A stretch of DNA of 64,000 bases from Agapanthus africanus. Its lineage: Eukaryota > Streptophyta > Magnoliopsida > Asparagales > Amaryllidaceae. Each line of letters starts with the position of its first letter. Positions within the stretch are counted from its first letter, which is position 1. The translations under genes and the position numbers were made by a program. The stretch spans positions 28,313,154-28,377,153 of the forward strand of contig JASDDO010000028.1 in the NCBI GenBank assembly GCA_030015575.1, read 5' to 3'. The notes under the pieces were generated by a model. The model worked only from the letters and a program-made list of their open reading frames with translations, made no database searches and was not told where the DNA came from. Positions 45,201-56,179 of the stretch are shown here, piece by piece.

Positions 45201-46260
45201 TGTTCTCATCGAGACCACCGTAATCGGTGTAGCTGTGAAGAGTCTCATCATCAGATGTAACATGATGAGAAACATCGGTGTCCAATATCTAGGAGGAGAG
45301 AGCAGGCCGGTTGGTATTTGTGATGTTTGCCACAGGTTGAGGGAGCGTCTGTGTCGGGTGTTGCGGTGAATATGTTTGCAATGCGTTCTTACGAAGAAAG
45401 AGAGCGAGTTGACGATAATCTTTGGTGTTGTGACCAGAACACTTATAGAAGTTGTAGTAGGAGTTGGAGCGGAGTGAGTTGTTGTTGCATGCGTCGGAGT
45501 ACTTGTTGTTGTTGCTGTTGCAAGTGAAATTATTGTTGCGATTGTAGGACACGCTTCCACGTTGTTGCGGAGGACGATAGGAGGAGAGATTGAGTTGGTT
45601 GGCATAGTTGGCAGTTGAGAGAGAGGCGCACCCGTGTCTTCCTTCTTCAGATGGCGTTCATAGTCTATGAGTTTTTCATAGAGCTCGTCAAATGTGATGG
45701 CTATATCACGAACTCAGATAGCAGTGGCGACCTCTTTGAATTCAGGTCCAAGACCAGTGAGGATATGAAGAACTAGGTCATGTTCGGGAAGAAGGTGTTT
45801 AGCGAGAGCCAAATCGTCGGAGATAGAGCGCATCTCTTGTAGGTACTCAATTATAGGTCGCGAACCGCGTTGATTGTTGATCAGGCAATTCTTGAGCGAC
45901 ACAACTCATGAGCGAAATTTGTTCACAATGAGAATAACAAGGAAATCCCATACTTCCTCAGAGGAGAAAACGGGAGATATGGGGCTGAATCGTCTCGACA
46001 CAACTGCTGAGGATGGTGTTGAGAATAAGTTGAGCTTGACGGTACTATTGATGGTGGTCTGGATTTGCAACACACTTGGTAGTGTCGTTGACGTCGGCGA
46101 TAGTCCTCGTAGGAGACGATTTGGATCCGTCGATATGACCAAGAAGATCATGGCCAATTAGAGCCGATTAGATTTGAGATCTCCATACAGTGAAATTTGT
46201 GAGGGAAAGTTTTGTTGGAAAAAGGAATTTGGTGACGATGAAGATTGAGTTTCGAGAGGA
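42242..46260 (-). pseudogene. host copia gag-pol, many stops and frameshifts
   Basis: On the minus strand the order is: gag with a UBN2-type stretch (45902-45714, [16 protein letters not shown]); a Ser/Thr/Asn-rich linker; a ruined zinc knuckle (about 45470-45425) in which three cysteines are Tyr; a ruined protease site reading DTD instead of DTG (about 45265); the integrase core with YTDIWG (44720) and FDNDGEY (about 44530), and SERRHRH after a frame change (44435); a Ser/Pro linker (44046-43768); RT with YVDD intact (43069-43080); and RNase H (AEYK near 42450, CDNT near 42360). It is cut at 42242 by the gypsy element and resumes at 24557. The lineage resembles Ale/Retrofit. The plus-strand ORFs in this span are shadows. 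Confidence 0.88.
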
Positions 46261-46294
46261 AGTCGTGGATCAAAAATTAAGCTTTTAATTATAA

Positions 46295-46307
46295 GGCTTT
46301 GATACCA
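46295..46307 (-). promoter_or_regulatory. primer binding site of host copia element
   Basis: Minus strand TGGTATCAAAGCC, directly after the 5' LTR; one base differs from the common tRNA-iMet site TGGTATCAGAGCC. Confidence 0.85.
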
Positions 46308-46680
46308 TATAGAATTTTTAGAGAAAATCGTTTTTAGGGTTTGAACTTGGTAATTGTATTGAATATCAAAGGTGTATACACTTTACATGATTGAAAGCTA
46401 AAATAAAATAAAATCTTTCCTAATTACAAATATCACAAGTTATGGAAACATCCAAATATCACAAGTTATGGAAAGATCAGTTGTTTCCGGGCAGACGTTG
46501 GAACACCAAAGGTGCGGACGTATGTGTATTCTTTTTTATTGTCGAGAACACAAGACCAGACGTCTGGCTCTTCTGCTTCAGACGTCTAGTTTCGCTCTGT
46601 TCTTTGTCCAGACGATCACAAACGTCCGGATCTTCTTCTGCTGAGCGTATATCTTCAGACGTCTGCTACTGTTTCTGGCA
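46308..46680 (-). repeat. 5' LTR of host copia element (373 bp)
   Basis: Matches 24011-24433, with the CAGACGTCTG palindrome repeated. On the minus strand it begins TGCCAGAAACAG. The other end reads CTATA next to the primer site, so the canonical CA end is not visible. Confidence 0.8.
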
Positions 46681-47740
46681 TGCGTCAATAATAGGCTCAA
46701 GTTTGCTTTTCTTTAATAAAAAGGTTAAATGTAATAAATAAATAATAATGCGAAAGAGAGAATGACATTTTTATGATTGAGCATTAAGAATGTATATTGG
46801 TTATTGATATTCAGGATAGACATGCATGATTGGGAACTGGAAATGACATTGTTTATTCTTTTATTTTTTATTTTTTTAATAATGAATGATATATTGGCAT
46901 TGGCGTGACACTTTGACTAGCTAGCTTTTAATTCATTCTATCATGATTTCATATATATCGTCTTGATACATTAAAAAAAATTAATTTTCCATAAGCAGGT
47001 GCATCATGTTGCATGCTTAAACCCGACCCCAACCAAAAAGCAGGTGCATCATGTTGCATGCTTAAACCCGACCCCAACCAACCCCCCCCCCCCCCCCCCA
47101 CCCCCACCACCACACACACCCCACCACCCACACACACAAAAAAAAAAAAAAACAAAGAAAAAACTTGAAATATGACCCTAGTAAGGCCTTTTCCATATTA
47201 AAATTCCATGATTATAGAGCAATCACTGGAGACTATAAATAGCTAATATTCAATCCAAAAGAATTACCAATGAGCAATAGCTCACTTGTATAGGCAATTC
47301 CAGAGAAAGCGGGATTTGAACCCAAAAAGGAGAAGTGGCTACAAATTAACGCTTTCGGGGTAATTTCGTGGGTCCTCTGGATGCGTGTGTGTTGTGTGTT
47401 TGTGTATGATGTGTGGGTCGGTGTGTTGTGTGCATAGGTTAGGACTTACGGGCCAGTGCCAAAAAACAAAAGAATTGAAATCGTGCGGGAATTCAATTAT
47501 TCACTAAAATACCTAAAGCAATTTTAATTACACTATAATGCCTTAAACTAATTATGTTACAGCAAAATACCCTACATTGTTGACAAAGTATTGCTTTACC
47601 CTTTTATCCTTTGCTATGTGAAATATCTTTCTTTTCTTATCTTTTTTTGAAATGGGAGAAGCAGAGGGAAAGATACGGTGGTAGTAATGGACTTGGCAAA
47701 AACAATGGTATCAAGGAGTTTGGAAGGAAAGAGCAAGACG
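46681..47740. other. non-coding AT-rich DNA with short repeats
   Basis: Includes a direct repeat with period 45 (AAGCAGGTGCATCATGTTGC at 46993 and 47038). A run of about 20 C residues follows near 47083-47099, then CCA/CA-rich and poly-A tracts to 47152. No gene seen; the minus ORF at 46949 is low complexity. Confidence 0.65.
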
Positions 47741-47920
47741 CACTGCTAGAAACTGTGCGTATTAAAGACGGGATATTAGTGACCGTTAAATTATATACAG
47801 TCGCTAATACAGTATTAGCGACCATATATATTATACGGTCGCTAATAAATGGTCGTCAATACATTGAAAACCGTTCCATATGTACTAGCGATCGTATATA
47901 ACGGTCGCTAATACCCTCAG
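47741..47920 (+). repeat. CACTA left terminus and subterminal repeats
   Basis: At least six variants of TTAGCGACCG/CGGTCGCTAA in both orientations follow the terminus. The ORF at 47611-47901 crosses the element boundary and is not a gene. Confidence 0.75.
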
Positions 47921-49513
47921 TAAATTTTAGCCACGAAGGGCCTTCTCTCTCCCTATTCTTCCCAAAATTTCCTGCAACTTTCTTCTTGAGCTCCGTTTCT
48001 TCCCCCCAAACCCCCTGAATTTTCCCCCAAATTCTCCCGATTCTTTTCCAAATTTTTTTTAACATGTTGCTGTTGTTGTTGCTCGAGCTCGCCATTGCCT
48101 TCTTCACTCAACAACCAGTCCAAAATTAGGGTTTTCCCCTTCCTATTATTATTACTAAATCATACAAATGTGAGGTTAGGTTATGAATTTTTTTTATTTT
48201 GATTGCAATATATTATGTAAAATTAAATATGGAATTGAAGAATGTATTGGGTTTTGGTATGTTGAATATGGAAAATTAGGAATTGAAGATAAGATGATTA
48301 GGTATTGGGTTTTAAGATAAGAAATTGAAGATGAGGAATTGAAGAATGTATTGGGTGTTGGGTTTTAGGATGAGAAATTGAAGAATGTGTTGGGTGTTGG
48401 GTTTAGGATTTAAAATGTATAATTGAGAATTTAAAGAGTGGTTGATGGGTTTTAGGATCATGCATGTGAAGTTGAGAAATTGAAATAGAAATTTGGAAAT
48501 TTATGGTCAAAGGTAGAAGATGGATTATAGTTTGGAATAGAGATTAAAAGGGTTTATGATCATTAAACCCTAAATTATCCACTTTAAAACTTATTAATCT
48601 ATAAACCATAAAAACCCTAATAACAACTTAAAAATCCTAATATGCACATTCAGAAAATCTTAATTACGAACTATTAAAACCGTAATTAGACACCGAAAAA
48701 ATCTAATTATAAAAAAATCCAATGTTAACACTAATTAAGATATAACATTAGTTACACTAATTAAGAAACATTAATTAAGACCAGATATTAGTGAACCGAG
48801 ACCCTAATTAAAATACAATGAAATAAAAAGTTTCAAGGGAAACCAAAATATTTTGATTAGAGACTTAAGTGGGTTTTATTTTTTCATTTAATTAGTAAAT
48901 TTAAAATCGAAAGATCTTAAACTTTTTTTAGGATCGACCTATAGTTTCCGATCTAACAATTAGTGTATTCAAATATTTTTCCCGTCGAATACGATTACAA
49001 ATTTTTGTAAGAGTTTAACGTCCTACTCAATTTTTTCAAATATGTGTGTAGTATACGACGAGAGGATTTGACATACAGTAATTGTTGGATTTGTCTAATG
49101 TGGACAAGTTACGAATGCAACAAGACTCACATCTCACTTCCTTCTATATTTTCATCCATTTCGAGAAGTTTCGACGGTGCTTTACACTTGTTTCCCGTAT
49201 TTAAATATATGTACGAATACGGGGAATAAGGGGGAAGTGCTGCCGAAATTTTCTCGAAGTGTAAATTACACAGGACGACATGAGATATGAGTGTTGCATT
49301 CGTAATGGGAATAAGGATTTTTAGCCCTGATAGCCGTGATAGTACTTATCCATCTCGACCTTCCGCCCTGACCTACGCCGACCTTAAATGAATTCAGATG
49401 TTTTCATGGGTCCACATTATGAAATCTATTTTAGTACTTGAAAATTTATTTAATGATCTTGTAATAAACTCCTAAGATATGTTAAACTCATATAAATATT
49501 TATGTGATAACAG
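47921..49513 (+). other. CACTA 5' region, no gene seen
   Basis: Pyrimidine-rich stretch (47935-48060), loose repeats of GAATTGAAGAATGTATTGGG (48230-48400), AT-rich DNA, and an imperfect inverted repeat (49111-49303) just before the transposase. Confidence 0.6.
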
Positions 49514-51685
49514 ATGAGAATTCTTCCGGATAAATCCTTTATGCACATGGGGAAAAAAGATAGGTATAGTTCGACCGACACACGGTTTAAAGATGAACTT
49601 AAAGAATTTTTAGATTGCGCATAGATGAACCCAAATCATAGCCGAGACGGACTCTTTTTCTATCCTTATAAGAAATGTAAGAATAGATATCGTTTTCGAC
49701 GTGAAGTGATAGAAGAATATGTGTTTGTAGATGGTTTTGAACCAAACTACAAACATTGGAATTACCATGGCGAGGAAGTACCTGACGAGAAAATGAGGAG
49801 GGATAATGAGACTGCAGCTTTGCAAGCTGAATCGTCGACGGGTGAAAGGATAGATGAAACGCATGAGATATTGGAAGATTTATTTGCTGGCGAGAAAATG
49901 AATAATTTTGAACCTTCTGAAGACACCGATGGATTAGAGTAATTAAAGAAATTTCTGGAGAAAAATGAACAAGATCTGTACGAAGGCTATATGGAATTTA
50001 GTAGGCTTTCATTTGTAATAAGGCTACTCCATCTGAAGATGATTAGCAAGACGGATAATGAGCACTTCGACGTGCTTCTTGATCTCTTATGCAAGGTAAT
50101 TCCTGAAGGTTAATAAAGCATTCCAGAGAATCATTATCAGGAAAAAAAGATTGTTAAGACACTTGGTTTCTTGTATGAGAAGATCGATACATTTTCCAAC
50201 GACTGTGTGTTGTATCGCAAGAATTATGCGTCTCTCAATTAGTGTCTCGCTTGCAACTTGTCTAGGTGGAAAAATGTTAAGCGAAATTCAATTGCAGAAA
50301 CATCCGATGTCAACAAAAAGAGAAAGAAAACTGCCGCTAAAGTCCTTCGTTATTTTCCCATGACTAAGAGATTGCAAAATTTATATATTTCAAAGGACAT
50401 GGCGAAGAGCATGCGATAGAATTACGATCGTCGGATCAAAAACTGGAAGCTGAGGCACCCGGCTGATATAGAAGCAAGGAAACGATTAGACAGTGCTGAT
50501 CATTTTGGGGATGAGTCGAGAAATGTACGTCTAGCTTTGGCAACCGACGGGTTCATGCATTACGGACCCATGAGCTCTAATTGGTCCATGTGGCTGATCT
50601 TATTTTTTCCTTATTAATTCCTGGAAAATATTCACCTGGCCAGAACTTTGACATCTATATGGAATCTTTAACTGAAGAGCTGATAGAACTCTGGGAATAT
50701 AGAGTAGAGACATATGATACATGTGCCAAGGAAAAATTTAGAATGCGGGCGACTGTTATTTGGATAATCAACGATTTTTCAGCATACGACATGTTATCTG
50801 GATGGTCTACCTACGCAAAATATGCATGTCCATCATGTTGTCTTGATTACAGTGGAAAGTAGTTTAAGACACGTGGTAAGTTTTTCTATTGGTTTCATCG
50901 TAGGTGCCTACCGGCGAATCATTAGTATAGAAAGAGGGCAAAATAAGTTTGATGGAACAGTGGAGAAAGGTGAAGCACTAAAACAGTTGTCAGGAATAGA
51001 AATTTTTTAGCATATATCAGCGCGTCAATTCCAGCATGAATCTAATAATTTTAACTTAAATGGTTCCTTAAATAAAAAAATGGAAGCAATTCGAAAATAA
51101 TGAATTGTTGAATGTGTGGAAAAAAAATAATTTATGGAATCTTCCTTACTGGAAATATTTGTTGATTCAACACAATATTGATGTTATGCATGTAGAGAAG
51201 AATGTGTTTAATAATATTTCGGGCACATTGTTACAGGACGATTCTAAGTCCAAGAATAAAATGAGTGCTCGTGAGTGTTTGGAGGAACTTGGAATCCTAC
51301 GGGAATTGCATCTGATACTTCGTGATGATGGTTTTTATGAATTACCGGTTTTGAGCAACACAATGTCGAAATTGGCTATGAAAAGATTTTGTAAGGTGCT
51401 AAAGAGCGTCAAAACCTCAGATAGTTACTCCCCTAACATATCAAAGAACGTGCAGGTTGAGCCACCAAAAATCTTAAGTATTAAAACTCATGACTGACAT
51501 ATCCTTCTGCATCAATTGCTTCCAGTGGATTTTCGACATAATTTTCCGTCCGATGTCATCATTTTTTTGATAGAGTATTGTGACTTTTTCAATAAATATT
51601 GTTCTAAAGTAGTAGATGTAGCCAAATTCGAGGAGTTGCAGAATAGTATTGTTAAAACCCTTTGCAAGTTGGAGATTTTTCCCGT
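49514..51685 (+). pseudogene. TNP2-type CACTA transposase, degenerate
   Basis: From ATG 49514, an N-terminal transposase-associated domain (DKSFM start, then KKCKNRYRFRR and the HGEE end near 49770) is split by a TAG at 49622. Pieces of the TNP2 catalytic part follow: a YEKIDTFSNDC-like and LSRWK-like region (50170-50275); RHPADIEARKR and DESRNVRLALATDG (50455-50550); SLLIPGKYSPGQNFDIYMESL (50605-50670, another frame); WIINDFSAYDMLSGWST (50760-50812); IDVMHVEKNVFNNI (51180-51220); and SHDCHxLxQQLLP-type wording near 51485-51525. TNP2 proteins cut and join CACTA ends. Many stops and shifts, and the C-terminus is missing after a CKLEIFP block at 51665-51685, so it is inactive. Confidence 0.85.
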
Positions 51686-52047
51686 CCAAAAATTAGGGTG
51701 CACCCATGCTTGTAGCACAAGCTCCACAATACACACTTGCACAGTGCCACGTGCAATGCACGTTACACAAACACCTTTTGCATGTGCGCAGCGCTCCGTT
51801 CAATGCACATTGCACAAGTGCTAAATGCAGATGCACAGCGCAGACGTAAAATGCACGTAGCGCAAGCCCCTTTGAAGCGCATGCTTCATGTTAAAGCAAA
51901 GGTTTCGGTTGGAAGAAAATTTTCCCTGGTGATCTTTCCAAACTGAAAGATTTTTAGATCAATGATCCAACGGTGTCTAAGCATCCTGAATTGATACATA
52001 TCAATTCAAATCCTGTAGTTAGGAATTTACCCTAATTACTCCCTTCC

Positions 52048-52055
52048 TATAAATA
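52048..52055 (+). promoter_or_regulatory. TATA box of unit Y
   Basis: TATAAATA in a CTTCCTATAAATAAGGG context, about 150 bp upstream of the hairpin chain. In unit X the TATA box lies on the minus strand in the same relative place. Confidence 0.55.
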
Positions 52056-52208
52056 AGGGTAGAGGGGAGAGAAATGACCAATGTATATAGAGGGAATTCA
52101 CATTCATAAAAAAATTCTCAAGAGATCGCAGCATCCATTAAAAAAGAATTTCTTCTTCAAGAAAACCCCAGCAAAAGTAGGTAAATAAAAAGAGAAATCA
52201 TTTTTTCC

Positions 52209-52660
52209 GAAGCCTCGGCTTCATTAGAGCCTCGGCTTTGTGCGAGATCTAAGATCTTGATGGAAATACTTTTAACATTTCCTCCATCAAAATGAGAACA
52301 AATACTAAGGACATGAAAAACAAAGCCTAGGCTTCATGAAACAAAGTATCCATCGAAAACATATGTTTTCATCAAGAAGCATAAACAAAGATCACAAAGA
52401 GAAGCATGCGCTTCTAAGGTGAAAGCAAAGCTTTCTAAAAGTCATCGACTTAAATAAAAAAGAACATGGAACAGAAAATAGAAGCATCCGCTTCATCGAA
52501 ATCCTTGGCTTTTCTCGAAAGTTAACAACTTTCTCCTATCAGATGCGCTTTCTTCAAGAGCGCATTTTTCAAAAGCACATGTGCAAAAATCAAATAGAAG
52601 TATCTACTTCATCGAAAGTTATTGCTTTCTTGAAAGTTAACAACTTTCCCATATTAGGGT
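52209..52660. repeat. chain of short perfect inverted repeats (array Y)
   Basis: Examples: GAAGCC/GGCTTC (52209-52222), AGATCT twice (52245-52257), AAGCC/GGCTT (52323-52334), GAAAACAT/ATGTTTTC (52355-52370, a perfect palindrome), GAAGC/GCTTC (52401-52414), GAAAGC/GCTTTC (52421-52435), GAAGC/GCTTC (52481-52494), GAAAGTT/AACTTTC (52517-52533), GAAGTA/TACTTC (52597-52610). Confidence 0.8.
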
Positions 52661-52885
52661 GTCCCTATGAAGATGCGCAAGCACCCCGAGCACCCTTTGA
52701 AAGAACTGAGCATGCACACCGCGTGCAATGCCCATGATAGAGCAAGTGCCAACTTCATGTCCCACCAAGACCCATGTACACCAAAGTGCCAAACACAAGA
52801 TCGAATGCACCACATACAATACACAGGTGCAAGCGCACATCGTTATCACATATGCCATGTACAATGCATGGGTGCACTCACAAGC

Positions 52886-55734
52886 TGTCACGTCCCGCTT
52901 CCTAGTAGACGGAAACGGTTACGTGGCAAACCCGCAACGTATTACTATGAAAATCGTTAAGCGTAATTAAGCAATATAACAATGTGCAAGAATAACAAGA
53001 GTAATAAAATGAAACTGCAATTTTATTTATATTCAACTTTACATACAACTGTCTGAAAATAAAAGATACAATAATGAAAGAAAATGCCTAAACAGCGGCA
53101 TACTAAAAATAAGTGCATGCTGGAAAGAGCTAGTAGTCTGGCCGAGCAGCAACCTGGTCCAAGTCCTCCTGGCTCGGCTCTATCTCCTCAGAGTCGGGTC
53201 CTCCCGACGAACATTCCAAAGAAAGAAAACAAAGAGGAATGTCTTCAGTGAACTAGTGCTCAGTAAGTCTCAAAAGAAATAAAAGAAGATAGTATATCAT
53301 GTGAATAGAAACCAAAAGAACAGAGGACAAGTAAAAATGGTATATGAACATTCACAGGTATAAGATAGTTATTTTAACGTGGTTATTTGTAGTTTGACAA
53401 AGAAAGTATTCATGTATACGAGAGGAGTCCATCTTACCCCGTGGAGTATGGTAACATGTAGTATAAGGCTCCGTTATAACCCATGGGACAACGGCACGTG
53501 AATTCATATAGGTGTCTTTTAAAGTGACCTTTCGTGCCACGATATACGTTCTGTACCAATCTACCATTTTTTCCCTGCGTATTGTATTTGTGTAGATTAA
53601 AATTACAGGACTTGGCCGAATCCAAGGATATAAAATGTACAGGTTCATGTTTAATATGTAAGCATGTGTTCAGGTATTCATGTCAAGTTCATGTCACGTT
53701 ATAACAATGGTTCAGTCAAGTCGAGTCAAGTATTCAATTTTGAGTTTGATATTTGAATTCGAGTATTCAGGTTCATGATCAAGTATTCAAGTTCGTATTT
53801 GATTTTGGATTCTGGTTTAAGTTTGGATTCAGGTTGAATTCAGAAACTGGTGAACGGATTTAACTCTTGAATTTCTTAAGTTCGGGAGTAATCAGCAACT
53901 GCTGCACATGAACAGCAGGATTTGTGTCTTTTTCCAAGAAAATTATCATTTGATAACTCTGTTAAGTTGTCTAGCCTGAATAGGCAAGCACTTACTTTCT
54001 CCGGCTCTCTGGGGCTCATAAGAAATGATACCGCTTAAGCCTATATTAATTCTATTGTCCTTAAAGTATTGTTTGCATATTTCGAGGGGGTTTTATGAAA
54101 AATATGTTAATATTGTTTTAAAAATAAGCTCGACGGTGATTTATAATATTTAGGGTTTTCATGGACATGTATTTTAATTATTAGGGTATTTTAATAATAA
54201 AAACCTAGTTTTTAAAAATTTATGGTATTTTTATGAAAATTAGGTCTTTTGGAAACTTGATGGCGTTTTATTAAAATTTTAACCTTTCATTTTTAAAAAT
54301 TATAGTTTCATAATATATTTTTTTATTGAAAATACGGATTCATATTTTTATATAATTTTCAAAAATTTAGTTTTGTTTAGAAAAGTTGCATTTCTTAAAA
54401 ACCGTATTTTTTTTATTTCCTTTCGAGATCAAATACTCTGTGAGAAGTTCTGCATGTCGCTCTACTGTCTCAAGGATGTGCGATAATCCACACTATCCAT
54501 TAGCGGGTCCCTTAACAAGAGTTATAGAGGTGTATTTTCCAAGAATTACAAAATACCGATTAAAAGAAATTCGTTTTGAAAAGGTGTGGTATTTTAATGA
54601 AAAGCTTATTCTTTAAATTAGTCATATATCTAGAATGTCGTGCTATGAAACTATAGTGTACGTATGGGATAGGTCGTTACCCCGTGATATTTTCCTAAAG
54701 GTATTGTTTTAACAATTATCAAAAAGAGAGTGATACTAAAGTTCATGGTATTTTAATGAAACGTTCGTTATATGATTGTTTCTCATAAAACTTTTGGTTA
54801 AACTCAAAGCAAAATGATTATAACAAGGTTAAGAATTGTGTGAAGATGTTAGTTTGACCTATTTTATTAAATAAAAGGGGAGTTCCAAGTTTATTATAAC
54901 ATGTATCGGAGGTAACTCCACTTTACCGATATATTTTTTAGGAGATGATTTGAGATGAAAAGAAAAAGAGATGAGAGGGACTTACGGCTTTATAACTTCG
55001 AGAAAGGAGTAAGAAAAAGAGAGGGGGCTCCGTGGCATCGCGGTAGCTCCGGAAATGGCTTCGATCTTCGATGAAACAAGCTTGGTTTCTAACACTACTT
55101 GACTCCACTTGCACTTAGAAACTTTTGGGATAATTTTGATGGAAATTTTCAGAATAGATGAGAGCTAGAGCATGGAGTGGTATTTATAGTGAAGAATTAG
55201 GGTTTGGGAATTAAAAATGTGGATTAAAAGAATTAAAATGGTGTTAAATGATAAATTGAAGAGTCTCTGTTTACTTGCAGGGAAATCAAACAGTGCAGGG
55301 AAGTTAAGGGGAGTCGAAGGGACAAGTGTGCAAAGCACGGAGGCGATTGGGGCATTTTGGACCGTCGGCGCCAGCCCTATGTGAAAACGGGTGGTCGGAT
55401 TTTAAAGGATGGATTTGTGCCACGTGTCAAGTTGGGTGTGTACATCTCATTGCGCATGTTTGATTTTTCTGAAACTTTTCGTTTCTCCGTGTATTGTACG
55501 TGAAACTCTTGGGCTTCCGAAAAATTAAAACGAACTATCTTAAAAAATAATTGGGTCTGATGGGAATCGAACGCACATGCTACGTCACAGTAGTGTAAAG
55601 GCTTTACCAGTGAGCTACAAGTTGCTTCTTGCTTTTATTTAACAAAAATAACTTTTAACTCTTACACAGGCTGTAATACCCATTTCTGTACAATGAACAA
55701 GAAATTTTTGTACAGGAATTTTAGAGTCGTTACA
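52886..55734 (-). mobile_element. Tekay/Del-like gypsy solo LTR 2 (2849 bp)
   Basis: Perfect 5-bp TSD CAAGC (52881-52885 and 55735-55739). On the minus strand it starts TGTAACGACTC and ends GGAAGCGGGACGTGACA. It is colinear with 20507-23318 and has a minus-strand TATAAATACC near 55180. No internal coding region, so a solo LTR, inserted into unit Y. Confidence 0.88.
55552..55622 (-). other. tRNA-like sequence in Tekay-like LTR 2
   Basis: On the minus strand TGTAGCTCACTGGTAAAG (A-box-like) and GCGTTCGATTCCC (B-box-like) are about 35 bases apart. This copy is the best preserved of the three in the window. Confidence 0.55.
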
Positions 55735-56179
55735 CAAGCGCAAAATGACAAGTGTGCATGATGCCAGGTTAGCACTTGAAACTTAGCAATTTAGCTAAGT
55801 ATGGAAGCTTAGGCTTCACCAATGATCTAAGGATCAACAGAGAGCAAAGCTCTCAATATATGATCAAGTCATCTAAGTTGACCTAGTTCTCAAATGAGAC
55901 TATGTGTCCTTAGACAGAGCATATGATCCCTAAAACCCTTTAAGTAGACCTTAGCTCTCAAATGAGACTAATGTTTCCTTAGACTGAGATTTTGCTCTCA
56001 TGTGAATCGATGGACCTCATAAATGTGAGAACTGAAATCTTAGTTCATCCTCGTTGGTAAACCAAGCTACCAATGTGGACCCCGTCAAGAAATGCTTGAC
56101 CCAATCCCAAAAATATAAAATAAGTATGAACTTAGACTAATCCGCGTCCTATGGACGACAAAAAAATTAGTCTCCGTAC

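Larger units (their letters stand above)
24011..46680 (-). mobile_element. Ale/Retrofit-like copia element, host of the nest
   Basis: Related LTRs occur at 24011-24433 and 46308-46680. A minus-strand primer site (46295-46307) and gag-pol fragments in copia order (46150 down to 42242) lie between. The last coding bases continue at 24557 down to 24434, on the other side of the inserted gypsy element. Without insertions the element would be near 5 kb, which with LTRs of about 0.4 kb fits the Ale/Retrofit type (inference). Outer flanks TGCTC and TGCGT match only in three of five bases, so the TSD is doubtful. Confidence 0.8.
47741..51685 (+). mobile_element. CACTA (En/Spm) element, left part
   Basis: Left terminus CACTGCTAGAAAC at 47741, then inverted subterminal words TTAGCGACC and GGTCGCTAAT (47785-47915), a UTR-like pyrimidine-rich stretch and a degenerate TNP2 transposase on the plus strand. 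The right part is missing: similarity stops near 51685 where unit Y begins, and no matching right terminus was found in the window. Confidence 0.75.
51690..56130 (+). repeat. LTR-like unit Y, split by a solo LTR
   Basis: Without the nested solo LTR the unit is about 1.6 kb. It repeats the plan of unit X on the other strand: GCGC/TGCAC-rich block (51700-51890), TATA box (52048-52055), chain of small hairpins (52209-52660), second TGCAC-rich block (52670-52885 with 55735-55790), then more hairpins (55790-56100). Base sequence differs from X, so kinship is architectural. Ends are approximate. ORFs at 51516-52970 come from low-complexity DNA. Confidence 0.5.

Noticed and set aside
46681-46685. 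TSD for the host copia element (TGCTC at 24006 against TGCGT here)
   Set aside because: Only three of five bases agree and the LTR end is not the canonical CA, so no TSD is claimed.
47264-47330. Possible tRNA or SINE (TAGCTCACTTG with GGGATTTGAACCC)
   Set aside because: The B-box-like part is in the reverse sense relative to the A-box-like part; no foldable tRNA.
51683-56110. CCAAAAAT at both edges of unit Y as a TSD
   Set aside because: AT-rich 8-mer with uncertain boundaries; the transposase reading does not resume after it.
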